64,000 nucleotides of DNA. Origin: Chelativorans sp. J32. Lineage in GTDB: Bacteria > Pseudomonadota > Alphaproteobacteria > Rhizobiales > Rhizobiaceae. The notes beneath the pieces were generated by a model. It was given only the letters and a program-made list of their open reading frames with translations. It was not told the DNA's origin and did no database searches. Within the stretch, counting starts at the first letter, position 1, and the number at the start of each line of letters is the position of its first letter. The stretch covers positions 186,001 to 250,000 of the forward strand of contig NZ_JAEQ01000001.1 of assembly GCF_000518985.1 (NCBI RefSeq). The letters are read 5' to 3'. A program made the translations under genes and the position numbers. This document shows, one piece after another, positions 7,821 to 16,102 of this stretch.

Positions 7821-9491
7821 ATGTACCGATACGACGAATTCGACCACGCTTTCGTGAAAGCACGCGTCGCCGAGTTCCGCGATCAGGTGGAAAGGCGGCT
7901 TTCCGGCGCGTTGACGGAAGAACAGTTCAAGCCGCTGCGCCTCATGAACGGCGTCTACCTACAGCTTCATGCCTATATGCTGAGGATCGCCATTCCCTAT
8001 GGAACCCTAGCGCCGCGGCAGATGCGCATGCTTGCCCATATCGCGCGCACTTACGACAAGGGCTATGGCCATTTCACAACGCGGCAGAACCTGCAGTTCC
8101 ATTGGCCGGCATTGAAGGACGTTCCGGAGATCCTGGAGAAGCTCGCCTCTGTCGAGATGCACTCCATCCAGACGAGCGGCAACTGCATTCGCAATGTCAC
8201 GGCCGACCATTTCGCAGGTGCGGCGGCGGACGAAGTCGCCGATCCCAGACCTTATGCCGAGATCCTGCGCCAGTGGTCTTCGCTGCACCCCGAGTTCTCG
8301 TATCTTCCACGCAAGTTCAAGATCGCGGTGACTGGAGCCGAGAGCGACCGAGCCGCGGTACAGGTGCACGATATTGGATTGCATTTGAAGAAGAGCCCGG
8401 AAGGCCGGCTCGGTTTTGCCGTGTATGTCGGCGGCGGTCTTGGCCGTACCCCGATGATAGCCAAAAAGATTCGCGATTTCCTGCCGGAAGAGGATCTCCT
8501 GTCATACACGACCGCCATCCTGCGCGTGTATAACCTCCATGGCCGCCGCGATAACAAGTTCAAGGCGCGCATAAAAATCCTGGTTCATGAAACGGGAACC
8601 GAGGAGCTGGCACAGCAGGTGGAACGCGAATACCTGGCGCTGAGGGAAAGCGAGCTGAAGTTGCCGGAGGACGATATCCAGGCAATTCGAGAATATTTCG
8701 CGCCGCCCCTGCTTCCCGTCCGGTCCGAGGGCGAGGCTCTTCTGGCCTCCGCAACTGCGACCGATGCGCGCTTTGCCACCTGGGTGCGGCGCAACCTGCA
8801 CACTCACAAGCACCCGGATTACGCCTGCGTCACGATCTCGCTCAAGGGCATCGGCGAGGTCCCGGGCGATATATCGGCGGATCAGATGGAGGCGGTGGCA
8901 GACCTTGCGGAGCGCTATGGCCAGGGTGAAATCCGTGTGAGCCATGAGCAGAATCTCGTTCTGCCCCATGTGGCTCGGGCGGATCTCAAGGCAGTCTATG
9001 AGGGGCTGGTCGAGATCGGCCTCGCCACTGCCAATGCCGGACTGGTCACGGATATCATCGCATGTCCGGGACTCGACTACTGCGCGCTGGCAAATGCCCG
9101 CTCGATCCCCGTTGCCCAGCAGATTGCCATCCGGTTTGCCGACCAGTCACGGCAGGAAGAGATCGGCGACCTGAAACTAAAGATCTCCGGTTGCATCAAT
9201 GCGTGCGGCCATCATCATGTGGGCCATATCGGGATCCTCGGTGTCGAGAAGAAGGGCGCCGAGCTCTACCAGGTCACGCTGGGCGGCTCCGGTGACGAGA
9301 ACACCACGTTGGGCGAGATCATTGGCCGCGGCTTCGGAGCGGATGAGATCGTTGACGCGGTGGAAACCATCGTCGAGACCTATCTCGGCCTGCGCCAGGA
9401 CAAATCGGAAACCTTCCTTGCCGCTTATCGCCGGCTTGGCTCTGCACCTTTCAAGGAGGCACTTTATGGCAGCGAAGCCAAAGCCGCTTGA
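7821..9491 (+). CDS. cysI: nitrite/sulfite reductase hemoprotein (CysI-type)
   Basis: 556 residues with two ferredoxin-like half domains and two siroheme/4Fe-4S halves. Cluster ligands are visible as CPGLDYC (C-x5-C) and CINAC (C-x3-C, in KISGCINACGHHHVGHIG). It reduces sulfite to sulfide by six electrons. The ATG at 7821 has AAGGA six bases upstream, so it is preferred to an in-frame TTG at 7815. No flavoprotein partner (CysJ) is present nearby, so electrons probably come from ferredoxin or an unlinked reductase. It overlaps cysH by 26 bases. Confidence 0.92.
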   Translation: MYRYDEFDHAFVKARVAEFRDQVERRLSGALTEEQFKPLRLMNGVYLQLHAYMLRIAIPYGTLAPRQMRMLAHIARTYDKGYGHFTTRQNLQFHWPALKDVPEILEKLASVEMHSIQTSGNCIRNVTADHFAGAAADEVADPRPYAEILRQWSSLHPEFSYLPRKFKIAVTGAESDRAAVQVHDIGLHLKKSPEGRLGFAVYVGGGLGRTPMIAKKIRDFLPEEDLLSYTTAILRVYNLHGRRDNKFKARIKILVHETGTEELAQQVEREYLALRESELKLPEDDIQAIREYFAPPLLPVRSEGEALLASATATDARFATWVRRNLHTHKHPDYACVTISLKGIGEVPGDISADQMEAVADLAERYGQGEIRVSHEQNLVLPHVARADLKAVYEGLVEIGLATANAGLVTDIIACPGLDYCALANARSIPVAQQIAIRFADQSRQEEIGDLKLKISGCINACGHHHVGHIGILGVEKKGAELYQVTLGGSGDENTTLGEIIGRGFGADEIVDAVETIVETYLGLRQDKSETFLAAYRRLGSAPFKEALYGSEAKAA

Positions 9492-10203
9492 TGTCGAAAT
9501 CGAGGCGCTGGAACTCGACAGTCGCTATGGCCACCTCGAGGCCGAGGCCATTGTCGAGCTGGCAGTCGAGCGGTTCCGTGATGCGGGCGGCATCGCTTCC
9601 GTCTCCTCATTCGGAGCGGATTCGGCCGTGTTGCTCCATATGATCGCTCACGTCGATCGGAACGTGCCTGTGCTCTTCCTCGATACCGGGCAGCACTTCG
9701 GTGAGACGCTGCAATATCGGGACCAGCTCTCTGCCGATCTCGGTCTGAAGAACCTGATCATCCTCCAGCCAAAACAGGACTCGCTTACGGCAGGCGATCC
9801 GAACGGCGACCTTCACAAGCATGATCCGGATCTCTGCTGCGAGATCCGGAAGGTCGAGCCGATGGCACGGGCCGTCGAGCCCTATTCTGCGTGGTTCACC
9901 GGCCGCAAGCGGCGCCAGGCCGCCACCCGTGCCCAGATGCCGGTGTTCGAGGCGGTCGGGCCGCGCATGCGGATCAATCCGCTCGCGCGCTGGACCACCG
10001 CCGACCAGGCAGCCTATATGCGGGCAAACGGCTTGCGGGAGAATCCGCTCGTTGCGTTCGGCTATCTTTCGATCGGCTGCTTCCCCTGCACGCAGCCCGT
10101 GAAACCGGGTGAAGACGAGCGCAGTGGCCGTTGGGCGGGTTCCGGGAAGACCGAGTGCGGGATCCATCTGCCCGGCCTCGAAGAGCTCACCAATGCGGCA
10201 TGA
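9466..10203 (+). CDS. cysH: adenylylsulfate/phosphoadenylylsulfate reductase
   Basis: 245 residues with the PP-loop-like SSFGADSAVLLHM and FLDTGQHF. The paired cysteines DLCCEIRKVEP and GCFPCTQPV bind a 4Fe-4S cluster in the APS-reductase branch, and KTECGIH near the C-terminus is the redox-active cysteine motif. The cluster motif suggests that APS, rather than only PAPS, is reduced to sulfite with thioredoxin. It starts within the 3' end of cysI, with AAGGAGG upstream of the ATG at 9466. Confidence 0.93.
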   Translation: MAAKPKPLDVEIEALELDSRYGHLEAEAIVELAVERFRDAGGIASVSSFGADSAVLLHMIAHVDRNVPVLFLDTGQHFGETLQYRDQLSADLGLKNLIILQPKQDSLTAGDPNGDLHKHDPDLCCEIRKVEPMARAVEPYSAWFTGRKRRQAATRAQMPVFEAVGPRMRINPLARWTTADQAAYMRANGLRENPLVAFGYLSIGCFPCTQPVKPGEDERSGRWAGSGKTECGIHLPGLEELTNAA

Positions 10204-10210
10204 GGCGGAC

Positions 10211-10741
10211 ATGACCGTATCAGCAAGCCCTGCTCCCAGGCTTTGGACGGCGCACGGCTTTCGTGAAAACACGTGGAAGCGCGTCGATCAGGCTGAGGCG
10301 CTTACCGGTAACAGCGAGTTGATCCTGCCGCTCCAGTTCTTCCTGTCGCTCGAAGCCACCTTGCAGGAAAATCTGCTCCCGCGGTGCGCCGTCGAGGTGT
10401 CGCCCGGAGAAGCTTTAGACCGATTGCTTCCTTTCCTTGATCGCCTGCCAGTCGTCGCCTTGGCGTTCCCGGCCTTCAATGACGGGCGCAGCTATTCGAA
10501 GGCCGAGTTGCTGCGTTCGCGATTTGGCTATCGGGGCGATATTCGGGCGACCGGGGATGTGCTTATCGATCAAATTCCGCACATGCTGCGCTGTGGCATT
10601 TCAAGTTTCGAGGTAAAGAACGAAACCACGCTGCGGCGGCTGGAGGCCGGGCGGCGCGGCGGCGTCCCACTGCACTACCAGCCAAGTGCGGCTGCTCCCG
10701 CGGGCCGCGGAAAGTATTCGTGGCGGCGCGCGTCGCAGTAG
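10211..10741 (+). CDS. DUF934 protein, last gene of the sulfite operon
   Basis: 176 residues of the DUF934 family, which travels with CysI/CysH in many proteobacteria. Recognisable segments are LPLQFFLSLEAT, FPAFNDGRSYSKAELLR, GYRGDIRATGDVLIDQIPHMLRCG and the closing VPLHYQPS. Two starts are possible: ATG 10211 (GAGGCG upstream, used here) or ATG 10193, which would overlap cysH. The biochemical role is not established. Conservation with sulfite reductase suggests an accessory role in sulfur assimilation. Confidence 0.85.
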   Translation: MTVSASPAPRLWTAHGFRENTWKRVDQAEALTGNSELILPLQFFLSLEATLQENLLPRCAVEVSPGEALDRLLPFLDRLPVVALAFPAFNDGRSYSKAELLRSRFGYRGDIRATGDVLIDQIPHMLRCGISSFEVKNETTLRRLEAGRRGGVPLHYQPSAAAPAGRGKYSWRRASQ

Positions 10742-10860
10742 TCGAGCCGGAACGTATTGCTTGCCACTTCAATACGGCCTGGATCGCACTATATTCCGTT
10801 TTAGGGATACACGCGGCGCAATTGCTGTTATAGCTCGCGCCATTCCGAGTCGTCCGAGCC

Positions 10861-10896
10861 GGCGGCTGACTGCCGCCTTTAGCGCCTTCGGGGCGC
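10861..10896 (+). other. tandem GC hairpins between the sulfite operon and rpsU
   Basis: GGCGGC (10861-10866) pairs with GCCGCC (10872-10877), followed by TTTAG. GCGCC (10882-10886) then pairs with GGCGC (10892-10896) around a TTCGG loop. They may end the sulfite operon or form a 5' leader of rpsU. The T-run is too short for a convincing intrinsic terminator. Confidence 0.35.
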
Positions 10897-10941
10897 GTGC
10901 CGGACATTTTCAGAAACATCCAACCGAGTGAGGTGGAAGCA

Positions 10942-11169
10942 TTGCAGGTCGTCGTACGTGACAACAATGTTGATCAGGCCCTCCGGGTCCTGAAGAAAAA
11001 GATGCAGCGCGAAGGCATATTTCGCGAAATGAAGGCGCGGCGGTCCTATGAGAAGCCGTCCGAGCGGCGTACGCGCGAAAAGGCTGAAGCCATTCGCCGC
11101 GCTCGCAAACTTGCGCGTAAGCAGGCCCAGCGCGAAGGCCTTCTTCCGGGCAAGAAGCGCGCCGCCTGA
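10942..11169 (+). CDS. rpsU: 30S ribosomal protein S21
   Basis: A basic 75-residue protein. It begins [20 protein letters not shown], continues with [19 protein letters not shown] and ends in the Arg/Lys-rich [13 protein letters not shown], as in rhizobial S21. The start is placed at the TTG at 10942 because family members start at this point and GAGGTGGAAG lies just ahead. An in-frame GTG at 10897 would add 15 residues not expected in S21. S21 binds the 30S platform and helps initiation. A strong terminator follows. Confidence 0.9.
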   Translation: MQVVVRDNNVDQALRVLKKKMQREGIFREMKARRSYEKPSERRTREKAEAIRRARKLARKQAQREGLLPGKKRAA

Positions 11170-11190
11170 CATCTGGAGTGCACGAGAAAG

Positions 11191-11225
11191 AGCCGGGCGG
11201 CTGCTGTGCCGCCCGGCTTTTCTTT
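11191..11225. terminator. bidirectional intrinsic terminator after rpsU
   Basis: AGCCGGGCGG (11191-11200) pairs perfectly with CCGCCCGGCT (11209-11218) around an 8-base loop and is followed by TTTTCTTTT. On the other strand the same stem is followed by CTTTCTC, so it may also serve the convergent small ORF that ends at 11230. Confidence 0.85.
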
Positions 11226-11229
11226 TGGT

Positions 11230-11448
11230 TCAGGCGGAGTCGCCCTGTCTTAGCCGCGCCGACGAATAAGCACCCTCGGTCTCCTGCAGCTTGCAAAGAA
11301 GATCGAGCAGTTGCGACGGCAGTTCACGTTGCAGTTCAAAGCCGGGCAGCCGGCGCAAAAACCGCGCGTTATCAGCGTTGCGAAGCTGCCGGCTGATGAG
11401 TTGCGCGGTACGGGGCGAATTTCCCGCCTTTTCATTTCTCCGCGGCAT
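11230..11448 (-). CDS. small hypothetical protein (72 aa)
   Basis: I cannot assign a family. The product has a plausible fold-like C-terminal half (RNADNARFLRRLPGFELQ, then LPSQLLDLLCKLQETEG, an amphipathic helix) and a polar N-terminus. The C-terminal helix faintly recalls small anti-sigma proteins of the NepR type, but no PhyR/EcfG gene is nearby and the match is too weak to name. It ends exactly where the bidirectional terminator begins, which supports it being a real transcription unit. Confidence 0.45.
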   Translation of the reverse strand: MPRRNEKAGNSPRTAQLISRQLRNADNARFLRRLPGFELQRELPSQLLDLLCKLQETEGAYSSARLRQGDSA

Positions 11449-11734
11449 TATTCCACTCGCAAGGCCTGGTTGTATTTTCCACTTGCAGACTTAACCAAAC
11501 TGAGCGGAAAACGTTCCTAACACGTTCGAATTGCAAGGCATTAAAGTAAATTTTCCATAAAATTTTCTTTTCTTCGGCCTCTGGTCAAACGGCTAAATGC
11601 ATCCCGGATGGCGAAACGAGAGGCCGTCAGTCTTTTGTTAATCATGTCGGTATCGAATTCGTTAACCATAATTTGACCTTTCCCCTTCATGGTCCAGACG
11701 CGGATCATCCGGTCCGTGGGTAAGCGGCGGTCAC
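11449..11734. other. AT-rich intergenic region upstream of the Tad/Cpa locus
   Basis: 286 bases without a supportable ORF and clearly richer in A/T than the flanks (runs such as TAAATTTTCC and AAAATTTTC near 11546-11570). It must hold the promoter of the divergent small ORF and of cpaB. Apart from the candidate CtrA-like site listed separately I see no clear -35/-10 pair. Confidence 0.6.
11662..11676. promoter_or_regulatory. candidate CtrA-like site upstream of cpaB
   Basis: TTAA-CCATAAT-TTGA matches the CtrA consensus TTAA-N7-TTAA with one mismatch. CtrA controls pilus genes in Caulobacter, and this lies 59 bases before cpaB. In such an AT-rich stretch a chance match is quite possible. Confidence 0.25.
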
Positions 11735-12547
11735 ATGAGCAAATCCCGCATTGTCATTCTCGGTGTTGCCGTCGCGGCAGCGGTGGGAGCGGGCTATCTG
11801 GCCAAGAATCTCGCCTCGCCTGCAAAGACCGTAGCCGCAGCTCCCACTCCAGAACAGCCGGCCGCAAGGCTCATGGAGGTTCTGGTGCTCACGCAGGACG
11901 TGCCGCTCGGGGAGCGCCTTGGCAGCTCGGCGGCCTGGCAGCCCTGGCCCGTAGAGGGTGTGATGGATGCGTTCATCACGCGAGAGCGCGAGCCAAATGC
12001 GCTCGAAGAAGTAAAGAACGCAGTCGCTCGCCTGCCGCTTTATGCCGGCGAGCCGGTGCGCCGTTCCAAACTTGTCATTGACGGCCAAAGCTTCCTGTCG
12101 GCGATCTTGCCACCCGGGAAGAGAGCGGTTGCCACCCGCATCGCCGCAGACACCTCGGCCGGCGGCTTTATCCTGCCCAACGACCGTGTCGACGTGATCA
12201 TGACACGCCGCGCCGACGATGTTTCGAGCCCCAACGGCTTCATCACCGAGACGGTGCTGGAGAATATCCGTGTGCTCGCCATCGATCAGACCATTCACGA
12301 GGACGAGGAAGGCCGCCGGGTGAAGGTTGGGGAAACGGCGACGCTCGAGCTCACGCCCGAAGAGGCGGAAGTCATGACAGTGGCGCAGCAGATGGCGGAT
12401 CGGCTGACGCTTTCGCTGCGTTCCATCGCAGATTCGAACGAGAACGCTTCCGACCGTGGTCTTCACCTCGTTACCGGCATGGGGCGCGGTGATAGCGTGA
12501 AGCTCATCAAATCCGGCGATGTGAGCATCGTCGGGACAAAACGATAG
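11735..12547 (+). CDS. cpaB: Flp pilus assembly protein CpaB
   Basis: 270 residues: a signal/anchor (IVILGVAVAAAVGAGYLA), a Pro/Ala linker, a SAF-type domain (VLVLTQDVPLGERLGSSAAW), then the RcpC/CpaB domain (AVATRIAADTSAGGFILPNDRVDVI). CpaB (RcpC) is a periplasmic partner of the Tad secretin. It is the first gene of a seven-gene run, cpaBCDEF-tadBC, read from the AT-rich region upstream. No flp pilin or cpaA prepilin peptidase precedes it, which is the usual arrangement. Confidence 0.92.
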   Translation: MSKSRIVILGVAVAAAVGAGYLAKNLASPAKTVAAAPTPEQPAARLMEVLVLTQDVPLGERLGSSAAWQPWPVEGVMDAFITREREPNALEEVKNAVARLPLYAGEPVRRSKLVIDGQSFLSAILPPGKRAVATRIAADTSAGGFILPNDRVDVIMTRRADDVSSPNGFITETVLENIRVLAIDQTIHEDEEGRRVKVGETATLELTPEEAEVMTVAQQMADRLTLSLRSIADSNENASDRGLHLVTGMGRGDSVKLIKSGDVSIVGTKR

Positions 12548-12569
12548 GGATCTGAAGGGGGCGGAAGCG

Positions 12570-14126
12570 ATGACATCCTGCGGGGCAGGGGGAAGATGGC
12601 GCACTCGGGTCTTGCTTATTGCTGCCCTGGTGCTTGCGTCCGCTGCGCAGGCACTTACGCCGTCTTTCGCGCGTGGCGAAGGCGTGATCCAGATCGGCGG
12701 AGGCGGAACGCAGCGCCTGAAGCTCGGCTTGAACAAGTCGCTGGTTCTCGACCTGCCCTCCGACGCCTATGACATCCTGGTGGCCAATCCCGCAGTCTCG
12801 GATGCGGTGACCCGCACCGCCCGGCGCATCTATCTGTTCGGCAAGCAGGTGGGGGAAACCAACATCTTCGTCTTTGGAGCCGGCGGAGAACAGATCGCCA
12901 GCATCGATGTGGCGGTTGAAAGGGACGTTGCCGGACTGGAGCAATATCTCAAGCGCTTCATTCCCAACTCCGATATCGACGTTGAGCTCATCAATGACAA
13001 CGTCGTGCTTACCGGTACGGTGGAAACCCCGCTGGATGCCTCCCGGGCCGCGCAACTCGCAACCATTTTCGTGACCGGTGGCGAAGCGACGACCGGTCAA
13101 TACTCCCAGACGGCCGCGGCACCGACCGATGGCGGGGGCGTCGATATCGACAACCCGGATTTCGAGCGCCGGACCAGCCGGATCGTGAACATGCTGCAGA
13201 TCGTCGGCGAGGATCAGGTCACGCTCAAGGTGACGGTAGCCGAGGTCAGCCGCTCGGTCATGAAGCAGCTGGGCGTCAATATGATCGGCTCTGGCAGCCT
13301 CGACGGGATCAGCTGGGGGGCCATCGTCGACACGCCTTACGGCCTCGGCGCGCCTGCATCCGCATCGCAACTGGCGCTCGGAGGATCGCTCCTCCAGGGT
13401 TATCTCAATGCCATGGAACAGGCCGGCGTCATGAAGACGCTTTCCGAGCCTACGCTGACCGCCATCTCCGGCGAGAAGGCGACATTCAAGGTGGGTGGAG
13501 AATTCAACCTGGTCACGGGCCAGAAGGTGGAGCAGGGCGACATCACCAAGGGGCAGTCGGACCAGCTCACCTATGAGGTCGAGAAGATCGAATATGGTAT
13601 CGGCCTGGAATTCACCCCGACCGTGCTTTCGCCGGGGCGCATCAGCCTCAAGGTGCGTACCTCTGTCTCGGAGCCGACTTTCGAGGGCTCATTCTCCCTG
13701 GGATCGCCTTCGATCGGCGGCCGATACGCCCATCCCGGCATGAACGCCCTGTCCATTCGCAAGCGTCTGGCTGATACCACGGTCGAATTGCCGTCCGGCG
13801 GCTCGATGATGATCGCCGGCCTAGTGCGCGATGACATACGCCAGACCGTCAACGGACTACCCGGCCTTTCGAAGATCCCGGTGCTTGGCACCCTCTTTCG
13901 CAGCCGCGATTTCGTGCGCAACGAAACGGAGCTCGTGATCATCATCACGCCCTATCTGGCCCGCCCGGTGGCCCGGACGGTCCTGGCGAAGCCGGACGAC
14001 AATTTCAATGCGGCAAGCGACGGGGCAGGCGTATTCCTGGGCCGAGTGAACCGGATCTATGGGGCGATGAAAACCGATCTGCCCAATGGCCGCTACCACG
14101 GCGTGGTCGGTTACATCTACAAATGA
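12570..14126 (+). CDS. cpaC: Tad pilus outer-membrane secretin CpaC
   Basis: 518 residues. A long signal sequence (LLIAALVLASAAQALTPSFA) is followed by the pilus-assembly N-domain (LGLNKSLVLDLPSDAYDILV), a BON-like segment (NDNVVLTGTVETPLDA) and the secretin core. The core shows EPTLTAISGEKATFKVGGEF, FTPTVLSPGRISLKV, PGLSKIPVLGTLFRS and ETELVIIITPYL. It forms the outer-membrane gate of the Tad machine. Its stop overlaps an ATG of the next gene (ATGA). Confidence 0.93.
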   Translation: MTSCGAGGRWRTRVLLIAALVLASAAQALTPSFARGEGVIQIGGGGTQRLKLGLNKSLVLDLPSDAYDILVANPAVSDAVTRTARRIYLFGKQVGETNIFVFGAGGEQIASIDVAVERDVAGLEQYLKRFIPNSDIDVELINDNVVLTGTVETPLDASRAAQLATIFVTGGEATTGQYSQTAAAPTDGGGVDIDNPDFERRTSRIVNMLQIVGEDQVTLKVTVAEVSRSVMKQLGVNMIGSGSLDGISWGAIVDTPYGLGAPASASQLALGGSLLQGYLNAMEQAGVMKTLSEPTLTAISGEKATFKVGGEFNLVTGQKVEQGDITKGQSDQLTYEVEKIEYGIGLEFTPTVLSPGRISLKVRTSVSEPTFEGSFSLGSPSIGGRYAHPGMNALSIRKRLADTTVELPSGGSMMIAGLVRDDIRQTVNGLPGLSKIPVLGTLFRSRDFVRNETELVIIITPYLARPVARTVLAKPDDNFNAASDGAGVFLGRVNRIYGAMKTDLPNGRYHGVVGYIYK

Positions 14127-14137
14127 GGGGGATGCCT

Positions 14138-14815
14138 ATGTCCATCGTAAGGCGGGGTGCAGCGGCTTTCCTGGTCCTCGTTATCGCGGCGGCGTCGGGC
14201 TGCGCAAAAAAGGATTCCATTACGGTTGGTGCGGTGCCGGACGACTACCGCACCAATCATCCGATCGTGCTCACGGAAAAGGAGCAGACGCTTGACCTGC
14301 CCGTGGGCATGCTTTCCTACCGGATGACGCCGCAGCAAAAGGTGGCGGTCGACGGCTTCATGGAGCACTATGGAGATAGCGGAAACGCTATCGTGACGAT
14401 CCTCGTGCCCGCAGGATCCGCCAATGGCCAGGCCGCGCGCCGCGTTTCGGAGGACATCACCCACTTCCTCCACGCAAGGGGGGTGCCGAGAGGGCACGTC
14501 CAGACCCTGTCCTACCATGCGCCCACCGACCAGACTGCGCCGGTTCGCATCACTTACCCGGTGGTCAAGGCAGCGACGGGTCCTTGCGGCCGATGGCCGG
14601 AAGATCTGCTCGATACGGTCGAGAACAAGCACTACGCCAATTTCGGGTGCTCCTATCAAAACAATTTGGCGGCGCAGATCGCCAACCCCATGGATCTTCT
14701 CGGACCACGCAAGACCACTCCGATCGATGCGGAGAACCGGGATACGGCAATTGGACGGTACAAAACCGGCCAGGTTGCTGATGATTTCTGGGTCCGCTCG
14801 GAAGTCGACTACTAG
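14138..14815 (+). CDS. cpaD: Tad pilus lipoprotein CpaD
   Basis: About 225 residues with a lipoprotein signal peptide (AAFLVLVIAAASGCAKK; Cys as acylation site). CpaD family features follow: DDYRTNHPIVL, the LPVG strand, and C-terminal GCSYQNNLAAQIANPMDLL and GPRKTTPID. CpaD is thought to be a pilotin-like or periplasmic partner of the CpaC secretin. The ATG at 14138 with AGGGGG six bases upstream is preferred; an earlier in-frame ATG at 14123 overlaps the cpaC stop. Confidence 0.9.
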   Translation: MSIVRRGAAAFLVLVIAAASGCAKKDSITVGAVPDDYRTNHPIVLTEKEQTLDLPVGMLSYRMTPQQKVAVDGFMEHYGDSGNAIVTILVPAGSANGQAARRVSEDITHFLHARGVPRGHVQTLSYHAPTDQTAPVRITYPVVKAATGPCGRWPEDLLDTVENKHYANFGCSYQNNLAAQIANPMDLLGPRKTTPIDAENRDTAIGRYKTGQVADDFWVRSEVDY

Positions 14816-14825
14816 GATCGCGATC

Positions 14826-16094
14826 ATGAGCAGCCTTGCCGTAGAAAACGATCTGGAGCGCTGGAACGGTGACCAGGATGGTCCGCTTCAATCGCTCAGG
14901 CCGATACCCCGCATTTCGATCCAAGCCTTTTGCGAGACCGATGGTGTCGCCGAGCCAATCCGCCGCGCCGCCGAGGATCGCCGGATGGCAAAGGCTCATC
15001 TGAAGATCCGGATGGGCGGCATTCCGGCGGCCGTCGAGTTTTACCAGACGGCGACCACGCCGAACCTGATCCTTCTGGAATCGCGCGCGGAATCCAAAGA
15101 GCTGATTGCCCAGCTCGGGAGCCTCGCGGAGGTTTGCGACCCGACCACAAAAGTCGTCGTGATCGGAACCCACAATGACGTCTGGCTCTATCGGGAGCTC
15201 ATCCGCACCGGCATCTCCGAATATATAGTGGCACCGGTTTCGATGGCCGATGTGGTGACCGTGATCGCGAATATCTTCGTCGATCCGAATGCGGAGCCGC
15301 TCGGCCGCTCCATCGCCTTCGTGGGTGCCAAGGGCGGCGTCGGTTCTTCCACGCTGGCGCACAATCTGGCCTGGGCGATGTCTTCGTTGTTCGAAAGCGA
15401 AGTGGTCGTCGCCGACCTCGATCTTCCCTTCGGCACCGCGAATATCAATTTCGACCAGGATCCGCCCCAAGGAATCGCAGAAGCGGTCTTCGCGCCGGAG
15501 CGCATCGACGAAGTCTATCTGGACCGCCTGCTCGCCCAGTGCGCGGATCGTTTGTCGTTGCTGGCCGCGCCCTCCACGCTCGACCAGGTTTATGATTTCG
15601 ATGGGGAAGCCTTTTCCGCCGTCATCGACACTGCCCAGCGCACCGCACCTGTGGTCGTGCTCGATGTGCCGCATGTCTGGACCGGGTGGGCCAGGACGAC
15701 CTTGATGCGAGCAGACGACATCGTCATCACCGCGACGCCGGAACTCGCCAATCTCCGCAATACGAAAAACCTGGTCGACACGCTGAAGATGTTGCGGCCG
15801 AACGACGAAGCTCCAAAGCTGATCATCAATCAGGCGAATGTTCCCAAGCGGCCGGAGATCAAGCCGGAGGATTTCGCCGAACCGCTCGGCATCGTCCCCC
15901 TCGCGGTGATCCCCTTCGAGCCGCAGCTTTTCGGCACCGCCGCAAACAATGGACGCATGCTTGGCGAAACGGACCGCAACCATTCCATCGTGCAGACCAT
16001 CAATGAGGTTGCGCATGTGCTTGCGGGCCGGCGTGAGGTTACTCCGAAAAAGAAATCCACTCTCGCAGCGCTTCTGCGTCGGTTGAAGAAGTAG
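14826..16094 (+). CDS. cpaE: Tad pilus localisation ATPase CpaE (TadZ)
   Basis: 422 residues: a receiver-like N-terminal domain (LILLESRAESKELIAQL, VVVIGTHNDVWLYRELI) and a MinD/ParA-like C-terminal domain. The deviant P-loop reads FVGAKGGVGSSTLAHN: the first signature lysine is kept, but the usual GK[ST] lysine is a serine, as is common in CpaE/TadZ. The protein marks the pole or the site of Tad assembly in the cytoplasm. It ends in a basic tail (KKKSTLAALLRRLKK). It follows cpaD by ten bases. Confidence 0.92.
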   Translation: MSSLAVENDLERWNGDQDGPLQSLRPIPRISIQAFCETDGVAEPIRRAAEDRRMAKAHLKIRMGGIPAAVEFYQTATTPNLILLESRAESKELIAQLGSLAEVCDPTTKVVVIGTHNDVWLYRELIRTGISEYIVAPVSMADVVTVIANIFVDPNAEPLGRSIAFVGAKGGVGSSTLAHNLAWAMSSLFESEVVVADLDLPFGTANINFDQDPPQGIAEAVFAPERIDEVYLDRLLAQCADRLSLLAAPSTLDQVYDFDGEAFSAVIDTAQRTAPVVVLDVPHVWTGWARTTLMRADDIVITATPELANLRNTKNLVDTLKMLRPNDEAPKLIINQANVPKRPEIKPEDFAEPLGIVPLAVIPFEPQLFGTAANNGRMLGETDRNHSIVQTINEVAHVLAGRREVTPKKKSTLAALLRRLKK

Positions 16095-16102
16095 CGAGCA
16101 TC

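Noticed and set aside
14565-16016. 483-codon open frame antisense to cpaD/cpaE
   Set aside because: Composition is that of a shadow frame and the cpa genes have clear family motifs.
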